A stretch of DNA of 64,000 nt, from contig CM055106.1 of assembly GCA_029204225.1 (NCBI GenBank), positions 41,308,368 to 41,372,367 on the forward strand, read 5' to 3'. Of this stretch, positions 56,882-64,000 are shown piece by piece. The first letter of the stretch is position 1, and each line of letters opens with the position of its first letter. The stretch is from Diphasiastrum complanatum. Its lineage: Eukaryota; Streptophyta; Lycopodiopsida; Lycopodiales; Lycopodiaceae. The position numbers and the translations under genes were made by a program. The notes under the pieces are model-generated. The model made no database searches. It saw only the letters and a program-made list of their open reading frames with translations, and was not told the DNA's origin.

Positions 56882-58331
56882 TTATAGAGAGTGTAAAGAC
56901 ACTAAAGGCCTCCTTGATGGATGAGTATCCAATCATGATCCATGAGCTTGGATCATCCTTCCTTCTTGTTTCCAAGGAAATATGTGCAAAGCAAGCACTA
57001 CCAAGTTCACTAAGGTGATCAACCTTAGGCTTCATCTTGAATAAAACTTCATATGGTGCTATTCCTTCAAGAGCTCCAATACTCCTCAAAGCTTTGATCT
57101 TCAATGAGAATTTCTTCTCAACATATGCTTTGAATAATAAGGAATAATCATCACCATAATACTTGAAGGAGAGAAGATATGTGCATCTTGTGTGATCATC
57201 ATCCTTTGAAATATTGGACATATAAGAAACATCAAGAGAGTTTGCACTCTCACTTGGATCCAATTTGTAGATGCCTTCAAATCTTGATCCATATGCAAGG
57301 ATCTCACCATCCTTCTTGATCACACAATTGTCAATATTGAAATTGACATCAAAGCCACTATCAAGAAGTTGGCCAACACTTAAGATGTTCTTTGTAAGCT
57401 TTGGGACAAAAAGAACATTGTTGAGAAAGAGATCTTTGGAAGATGCAAGCTTCAAGGGAATAATCCCTACTCCTTCAATATTGCACTCATGCTTACTTGC
57501 AATGTATATGGTCTTCTTGACTCCATCATAAGGCATAATAGATGAAAAAGAGTGCTTGGAGCCACACATATGTGAAGATGCTCCACTATCAATATACCAT
57601 GAGTCATCCTTGTTGAAGGTGGAAGAGGAGAAGCTTGATGCCATAAGAGAGCCTTCTCCATCACTTGCAATATAGTCTTCTTTCTCATTGGTGATGTTGG
57701 CTTGATTGAGTTGATTCTTCTTCTTGAAGCAATTGGTGGCATAATGGCCTTTCTTGCCACAATAAAAGCACTGGATCTTCTTCTTCTTGAGATTTGAAGT
57801 TGAAGCATGAGAGGTATCCTCCTCCTCCTCTCCATCTTGGTCTTTAGCTTTGTTATTAGAGAAGTGATGGTGTTGCTTCTTACTCATCTCTTTGTGCTTG
57901 GCAAATAGAACTTTGCCATCATCATGATTGAGTGATAGCTTGTCCATCCTCAAGAGTTTGTACTCTTGTATTGATTCTTTAGAAATAAGCACATTTTGAA
58001 GGGCCTCCAGACTTGGTAGCCCCTCCTTAATGGCATAGGATTGGACAAGGTTGTCATATTCATCTCTCAAGCCATTGAGAATGACTTGGACTAGCTCACT
58101 TTGATTGATTGAGTCACCAATACATGCAAGCTCCCTATGAATATCCTTGACTCTCGAAACATAATTAGATGCACTCTCATCACTCTTTTGACTACTTTGG
58201 AAGATTTGATTTCTAAGAGTGAGGAGACTAGAGGTGTTCTTAGCCTCATAGATGGACTTGAGACAATCCCAAGCTTCCTTGGATGTAGAACAATCACCAA
58301 TCTCCCTCAATATCTCATTAGAGACATTCAT
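56868..58331 (-). pseudogene. Gag-protease-truncated integrase ORF, internal B
   Basis: The 487-codon frame starts MNVSNEILREIGDCSTSKEA. It holds gag (LVQVILNGLRDEYDNLVQSY), a CFYCGKKGHYATNC zinc knuckle near residue 185, and protease WYIDSGASSHMC near residue 245 with the intact DSG. A shortened pre-integrase/integrase follows: DVSYMSNISKDD runs directly into LLFKAYVEKKFSLKIKALRS and then APYEVLFKMKPKVDHLSELG. The HHCC finger, the DDE Asp and Glu residues and about 100+ residues of core are gone, yet the frame stays open. The start here is not the true gag start: the first ~66 codons lie in the preceding frame, 58525-58328. Confidence 0.9.
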
Positions 58332-58525
58332 CTAATGTAGTGGAGAGCCATCCTAGCTCTCTTCTTGTATTTTTGTACTTCTTGAAGGACTTGAGGCTCA
58401 TCCTCAATCCCAAGTACAATGTCCATCACATCTTGGAGTATCAAGATGGACTCCATCCTCAACTTCCATATTGAATAATTGGAAGTAGACAATCTCTCAC
58501 TTGGTTGCAACAAGTATGAAGTCAT
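58328..58525 (-). pseudogene. Gag N-terminus, internal B (frame-shifted)
   Basis: 65 codons, MTSYLLQPSERLSTSNYSIW to ARMALHYIR, then TGA. The stop overlaps the ATG of the 487-codon frame (ATGA). In the related element at 14353 the same point reads through (ALHCVKMNVSN), so one base was lost here. The same defect is present at 54105 in internal A and at 52998. Confidence 0.88.
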
Positions 58526-59266
58526 GTAAAGTGGAGATAAATAAAAGTGATGAACAAAAAATGTTGCTTCTCTCTCACTATAGGATCCAATAATGGTGTG
58601 CTACCATCTCCTATGCAAGATCTTGCAACAAACTGTGAGATAATTCTCACTAGCTATCTCAATCTCTCCAAAACTAGATCTACTTCACATCAAATGATGG
58701 AGTATGGGCAAAGTTAGGATCAAACACTCTTAACACGTGTGAAATATACTAAGAAACCAAATTTGACTCAAATACAATGATATTGCATGAAACAAAATGG
58801 CTAAGATCTCAAAACAGTGCCTAGATGACATATAGATGAGATTGGTAAGCATTCAACTGTGATTTTGGATCAAACAAGCAATCTCTTGACCAAACCAAAT
58901 GTGTCCACCCAGGTCTAGGTGCTCTACCTAACCCTCTTCAAAATCTTATAACTTTTGATTGGCTCAACCATATGGAATGAAATTGATTGCATCAGAAACT
59001 AGACAAAAATAGCTTCAAAACAAGCTATCAAGCAAGATAAATGGATCAAGCATGAAAGAGAACTTCCAAACTGAAATTGGATGTTCCTCACACGTGTCTG
59101 AGCACCTGATTCCGTACAGTACCAGGTCAGACCCAATCAATGTCCTTTTGATCTCTTTTGATCCAAAATTGAACAAGATAGCTAGGAAAATGGGCCTTGA
59201 CAATTTCTAGCTCAAGATTGATGAATAGTTTTCACTTAAATGGATCTTAGGTAGGCTCTGATACCA

Positions 59267-60089
59267 TGTTGATTTCACACGTGTGGATTGTCCACTACAT
59301 GTACTTGTGATCTCCTAAGGTGTGTAGATGAACCAAGATCAAGACTAGATTGAGATTCAAGATCAAACTTGGATCCTATGGCAAAAACACATTACTACAT
59401 GCATTAAATCACTTCCAACTCTCACTCACACGTGTGGGAAGTGTTCCAAAAGTAATCTAAGTAAAAACAAGCTACTCTCCTCTGGTAGAGAGAGAAAATC
59501 ATCATGAGCTCTCGGGTAGAGAGAGAAAGCTAGAAAACCAATTACTCACAAAATCCACTCAATCTCAAAATCAATTAGATCCAAATGAGGAGTACAATGA
59601 TACTAGTAGATCCATGAGCTACCACTATGCTTAACTATGAGTGGACCACACTTTGCCACCTCTTAATCCTATTGGACCATTGATCCATGCACCTCTAAAT
59701 TCTATTGGACCATTTTCAAGCAAACCTCAAATTCTAATGGACCACTCATGGTTCCACCTCTAAATCCTATTGGACCTCTTAAGCTTAATCAAACAAAAGC
59801 ATTACACTTGTCTACACTCTAATTGGCACAAGTTTGGCCTCCTACTCTATTTTGGCTCAATAGTGGCATTACAAGTGGAAGTGGATAATTTGCCATCTAT
59901 GCCAAATTTGACCCTATCAACCTCCTACACCTAAATGCTTAACTATGGAATTCTATGAGACCCCTATATCAAACATTTTTATTTACTTTACAATTCTTTA
60001 CACATGGGAACATCCTCCACACATGTGAGATTCACTTACAAACTTCTATCATAAAAAATACCAAGCTAGATTTTTGCCAATTTCTCACA
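59267..60089 (-). repeat. Right LTR (5' LTR) of the three-LTR element
   Basis: 823 bp. It shares nearly all variants with the middle LTR except at its end, which reads TATCATAAAAAATACCAAGC, then TAGATTTTTGCCAATTTC. The target duplication ATTTG follows. Confidence 0.95.
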
Positions 60090-60829
60090 ATTTGTTCAGC
60101 TAGGTCAATTTTTGTGCTCTATGACAGTAGTTGGCTGGACCCATATTAGGCCATTTGTTCTCCAGTGCTAACTTGCATTTCAAATCCTTCATCAGATTCA
60201 GATTTTTACTGAATAGTAGAGTATCATCTACTAAAGAGTGGTATTGATGAAAAAATCCGATACAAACTTGAAGTAAATATTCGAGTCTACCGAGTTTGGA
60301 TAGAAACCATTCTCGTTCAATGTGAATTTGGTGTCGTGGTACTAGTCAGCACCAGTAGTTGACTTTGTCTCTGAAATAGTGTTGAGTTTTTGCACAAAGT
60401 AGCAATCTGGATCATCCATAAATCTAAATGGAGACTGTTTGGGTCGGTTTGATCTTTTGTGTTGAACTTCGACCCTCTGATGTGATTCGATTCTTTGAGA
60501 TTATGACTCATTTTTCGGAGTCAGTATCGATTTTTTATTGTTCAACTCTTGAATCATAATTTTGTTGTTCAATACTTGGGTCAGAATTTCGTACAAGTTT
60601 CTCTTTGTGGTCAAAAAATTGGTCTTCTAGAAAGATGACATCTCTGCTCGTCGAATCCGGTGCTCCCAGGTCTCCAAGGTCAACGGCAAAAAGGGATATC
60701 TCAGGTAGAAAAATCTTTTTCTTTCTCCTTGTCTGCAATCCTTGGATCAGATTTTGATTATTCGATACTTGGGTCAGATTTCTCTGCAGATCAACAAAGA
60801 TCTAATTGAAGCTTTGCATCCAAACACTC

Positions 60830-61870
60830 TAATATTTTTGAGTGATGGCTTTGATCTTGTCCACACCTAATAAGGTATCTTGCCATTCAGGGCTATTGTA
60901 ATGGATCAGTTTTGTAGATAGGCTACTGTAGTAACAGCTTCTGCCCATAATCCCTTTGGAAGAGAGGCATGGGCCAACATGCTCTTTGCACTTGCAATGA
61001 GTGTTTGATTCTTCCTTTGAGCTACACCTTGGATTGAGGTGAGTAGCTAGTTGTGGATTGTTGTAGGTGTATTCCGTTGGCCTTGTAGAAAGCTTTGAAC
61101 TCGATGGAGATAAATACTCCCCCTCCATCAAAACGTAGAGTTTTGATTCTTCTCTGGGTCGAATTTTCTGCTGATATTTTGAACTGCTTGAAGAACAAGG
61201 TATCGGATTCTTCCTTCAGAAAATAAGTTGTAGTCCTCGAGAGATGTCATCAATAAAAGCTAGTAAATAGACAACTCCCCCTGTGGAAATGGTCTGCATA
61301 GGGCCGCAAATGTCCATGTGTACAAAATCTAGCAAATTTCTAGAAGTATGGACTGTATGGAAAATGGAAGGACTTCTAGTATGCTTGGTGATTATACAGC
61401 TTACATGGAGTATTGAATTTGCTAATTGTGGACAGATCTTGTACTAAATTCTGTTTTGACATTTGTTGAATACAATTGGAATTGAGGTGACTAATCTGAA
61501 ATGCCAAAGCATATCAGCTGATTCAAATGTGGATGTATAAAGAGCTTGACAAATAGAAGAATTGTAGTGGCTGATATTGTAAAGATTGCCACTCCATTTT
61601 AAAAATGGTAGCCATTTGTGTCGAATTCTACCCTCCGACCCAAGTTTGTGATTTTGTTTACTGAGAGCAGATTTTTGGTTAGATTCAAAATGTGGAGAAC
61701 ATTTTTTCACCTCTCTAAATTTTGATCTTGATTGTTCCTTCACCCTCAATAGAATGAGCTGAGTTGTCTCCAAGCTGCACAATTTGAGAGTAGGTGTATG
61801 ATTTGTAAACTCTGAACCAATCCTTGTGGTGAGTCATATCTAAGTTGCTCTCGAGTCTAGATACCAGGAA
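60830..61870 (-). pseudogene. Protease to integrase remnant of outer copia element
   Basis: Minus reading: SWYLDSRAT (protease motif with DSG altered to DSR, about 61870-61840), SYTYSQIVQLGDNSAHSIEG with EGTIKI (about 61800-61725), integrase pieces RRIKTLRFDGGGVF (about 61150-61110) and KANGIHLQQST (about 61080), then EESNTHCKCKEHVGPCL and NSPEWQDTLLGVDK (frame 61131-60829). There are many shifts and stops. The region 60095-60830 is the linker toward the deleted RT and has no motif I recognise. Confidence 0.75.
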
Positions 61871-62131
61871 TCGATATCCTGATGACCTTGGTCAAGAAGG
61901 CTGCATCATCTTAATCTTGTTGTTGGATCGAAAAACTGACTGAAGCAGAATTTGCTTGTTGTTGTTGGAACTACATTTTCATCTCATTGTTGAATTTTAA
62001 AGTTTTGCAGTCCCTGATAAGATGGCCAGTTCTCTTACAATATTTGCAGAATAGGTTCTACTTTGATTGGAGTGATGAAAAATCTGAAACCTAGACCAGA
62101 ATTTGATCTTGAGTCAAAATTCGATACTGAG

Positions 62132-62758
62132 TCAAAATTTGATCTTGACTGCATACTGCTCTTCTGATTTTTGGAATATAGAGCTTGAGGATCCGACCCT
62201 GTGCTTGAGAAGGTTGTAGATCTTCTGGCCTCCTCTTGTTAGAGTAATGAAATCACTCTTGAAAGGGTGATCTTCTCCTGGATCGAAATTACTAGGACTC
62301 GATAATAGAGTCATAACAGCATCGATATCTTCTATGATTGAGCCAGTTGCAGTCATCTCCTCCATAAGATTTTGAAAGGTGTTGATATGGCTCGAAACAC
62401 TTACTACTTCAGACATTCTCAAGGCGAAATATTTCTTTTTCAAATGGAGTTTGGAGGTGACGTCCATGATATCGTAGAGTGCTGCTAGGATGTCCCATGC
62501 ATCTTAAGTAGTCTGAGCAACACGTATGTGATTGATTTGATTGTCTCTGATGTTGAGAGTGATTATGGCAAAAGCCTTGCCATCTTTCAGTCTCCATTTG
62601 GTGATGATGGCTGCATCACCTTCTGGTTTAACTTCTGTGATATCAACGATGTCCCACAGTTCCTTGGCTAGTAGTATGACCTTCATTTTGAGCTTCCAAA
62701 AATGGTAATTACTCCCATTGAGTCTGTCGATCAGATAAGTACTAGAAGTCGAATCCAT
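62132..62758 (-). pseudogene. Gag of outer copia element (UBN2-type), frame-shifted
   Basis: The frame at 62758-62504 starts MDSTSSTYLIDRLNGSNYHF and ends at a stop near an expected AWDIL motif. The frame at 62467-62132 continues MDVTSKLHLKKKYFALRMSE, then HINTFQNLMEEMTATGSIIE. This gag differs from the nested family's gag (L/I-rich UBN2 type). Downstream, CKYCKRTGHLIRDC (about 62040-61999) is the zinc knuckle in yet another frame. Confidence 0.85.
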
Positions 62759-62901
62759 TCTGGGGGACTGAGATCGTTGGTAGAAACAACGATTTCATAA
62801 TATTGTTGGTTGCGCGCTTGCCAGAACAACGTCTTGATAGATACAAGACTTGATAATCCGCAAACAATGTGTATATTACTGAACTACCCGCTCTGATACC
62901 A

Positions 62902-63542
62902 TGTCAGAAATCAGTGAGAATGTGCGAAAGCTGGTGAGCGAGCTTGGTGTAGGATCGAAATGCCATAGTTAGCAGCGGAACATTCAAATTGAATGATTCG
63001 GACAATTGCATAAAGAATGATACATTAGTGAGACTGAAAATTGGCATCTAATTAATATCAAATAGTGACCACGATGCTTGAAGTGATAACTTCAGCTTAT
63101 AGTCGTTGAGAGTGATAACTCTGGTTTTAGAAACTCGAATAATCAAAAGTAGTTTCCTGATGAAAATTCTAGGATTGATATCCTACAAAATATCTACAAC
63201 TACCTTTTGTTGCAGTTATTACAACCACCTCATTATAGTAAATACATGTACAAAGTGGGTGGACTGTCAACGCAAAGTCGTGGTCCGACAATATCGAACT
63301 TTACAAGTATCAAAAAATATACAATGACTCAAAAAATAATGACTCAAAAATATATAGTGACTCGAAAATATACAGTGACTCAAAAAATATAGAATTTTTT
63401 GAGTCGATCCGGTATCAAAGAATTCTAGAAAATTTGATCCTGAATTTTTTGACACTCTTTTTAGAGATTCGAGCCTTCTGTTTTTGGTTTTTCATGATGC
63501 CCATTATTGAATGAATTTGAGGCTGAGCATCGAATTCCAACA
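62902..63542 (-). repeat. 5' LTR of outer copia element (also flanked by a polypurine tract)
   Basis: 641 bp, TGTCAG...CCAACA. The primer-binding site adjoins on the left (62889-62901) and a 3'-type polypurine tract CTCCCCCTTAATGTGGATCC adjoins on the right. One LTR with PBS on one side and PPT on the other means two internal regions share it. It has a short tandem array of 'tatacartgactcaaaaaat' units at 63318-63390. Confidence 0.9.
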
Positions 63543-63573
63543 CTCCCCCTTAATGTGGATCCTGAAATTTTTT

Positions 63574-64000
63574 TGTAAGAACCCAAAATGATTGCCTCTA
63601 AGATGAGGATAGGAGAACACAATAGAAGAGACTATGGAGCCAAACCACCCAACCAATCTTAGATCAAACCTAGATCTAGCCCCCAAGCCATGCCATGTGA
63701 AGCAAGAGGAGAAGAGAGAACCTGGTAACCTAAACCCAATATGTCGACGGGAGAATCCCCACCTCATTATATAGAGAGTAGAGTCCTATGTATGAAACCA
63801 TGCAACCCCCATGCAGGTCAACTATAAATAGATCACATTTCTTCATGCAGTCCTCCTACCTATATCCATCACACAGGCATGCAATACTCCATATGTCTCA
63901 ATTAGAGTGTTTGGGTCCTCTCAAGGTAATTAGTCACAAACAAGCCTTGACATGGAATTAAATCATGGTGTGACCAATAATCTCGAGTACTGGAGGGCCG
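63574..64000. mobile_element. Probable start of another LTR element, cut by the window edge
   Basis: About 30 bp of outer-element 3' internal sequence (PPT, then TTAATGTGGATCCTGAAA) are followed by TGTAAGAACCC at 63574, a plausible LTR start, after which similarity to the left copy (49596-49710) stops. TATATAGAGAG near 63769 could be its TATA region. The other end is outside the window. Confidence 0.35.

Larger units (their letters stand above)
49711..60089 (-). mobile_element. Three-LTR tandem copia insertion (TSD ATTTG)
   Basis: The structure is LTR (49711-50529), internal A (50530-55043), LTR (55044-55862), internal B (55863-59266), LTR (59267-60089). The target duplication ATTTG occurs at 49706-49710 and 60090-60094, so the whole block sits in one insertion site. 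Primer-binding sites (TGGTATCAGAGCC, minus) adjoin the middle and right LTRs at 55043-55031 and 59266-59254. Polypurine tracts (GAGGAGGAG) adjoin the left and middle LTRs. Internal A and B are almost identical, except that A has an extra 1110 bp. Neither contains RT, so the element is non-autonomous. Confidence 0.95.
48976..63542 (-). mobile_element. Outer copia element carrying a 10.4-kb nested insertion
   Basis: LTRs lie at 48976-49595 and 62902-63542, both ending CCAACA (+ reading). On the minus strand the order is 5' LTR, primer-binding site TGGTATCAGAGCG (62901-62889), gag (62758-62132), zinc knuckle (about 62045-61995), protease/integrase pieces (61870-60830), then the nested element (49711-60089), a short RNase H tail DYFTNALSKEHHLRF (about 49690-49645), and a polypurine tract AAGGGGGAG next to the 3' LTR. 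RT and most of RNase H are absent. The polypurine tract is also present just right of the right LTR (63543), so that LTR is shared with a further copy. Confidence 0.85.

Overview
This is a TE-rich, AT-rich stretch of a land-plant nuclear genome. The evidence is a histone H2A.X gene with the plant-type C-terminal SQEF tail, an ASR (ABA/stress/ripening, ABA_WDS domain) gene, and dense Ty1/copia, Ty3/gypsy and CACTA remains. The gene spacing, the copia/CACTA load and a transposase-like family I associate with non-seed plants suggest a large-genome vascular plant, possibly a fern. The lineage is inference only. I see no bacterial genes, tRNAs, rRNAs or CRISPR arrays.

Only two genes look intact, both on the + strand and both with one phase-0 intron. 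ASR has exons 31372-31491 and 31889-32059 (96 aa). Upstream it has two CACGTG ABREs, two CE3-like motifs, a DRE core and a TATA box, and further out a minisatellite. H2A.X has exons 38169-38369 and 38776-38994 (139 aa), preceded by a GA microsatellite and a 66-bp tandem repeat. A second ASR exon 2, with no exon 1, lies at 7800-8042 next to a decayed transposase-like pseudogene (6304-7481).

Layout. 1-5400: no gene; a GC-rich 145-bp foldback at 4801-4946. 5424-8220: LTR remnant, transposase-like pseudogene, captured ASR exon. 8640-9640: CT and TA microsatellites. 9650-16150: decayed gypsy gag and its 3' LTR, split by a complete but pol-less copia element (11279-15826, TSD AATTT). 16146-18371: TRIM-like mini LTR element. 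18700-22290: CACTA TNP2 transposase remnant plus a palindrome-bearing 276-bp tandem array. 25070-27781: copia integrase fragment, an inverted and duplicated gene-like segment, and a MITE candidate. 30170-32060: ASR locus. 34105-37215: two copia fragments. 37905-38994: H2A.X locus. 39969-48330: decayed copia gag-pol on the - strand, + strand copia RT/RNase H fragments, and two solo LTRs of one family. 48976-63542: an outer copia element interrupted by a 10.4-kb copia insertion (49711-60089, TSD ATTTG).

The most notable structure is that 10.4-kb insertion. It has three LTRs and two near-identical internal regions. Its middle LTR is a mosaic: it matches the right LTR over most of its length and the left LTR in its last ~40 bp. 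That is the signature of unequal crossing-over between the LTRs of one insertion. The left internal region also carries a 1110-bp duplication with 4-bp microhomology. The elements lack most of pol and must have been mobilised in trans.
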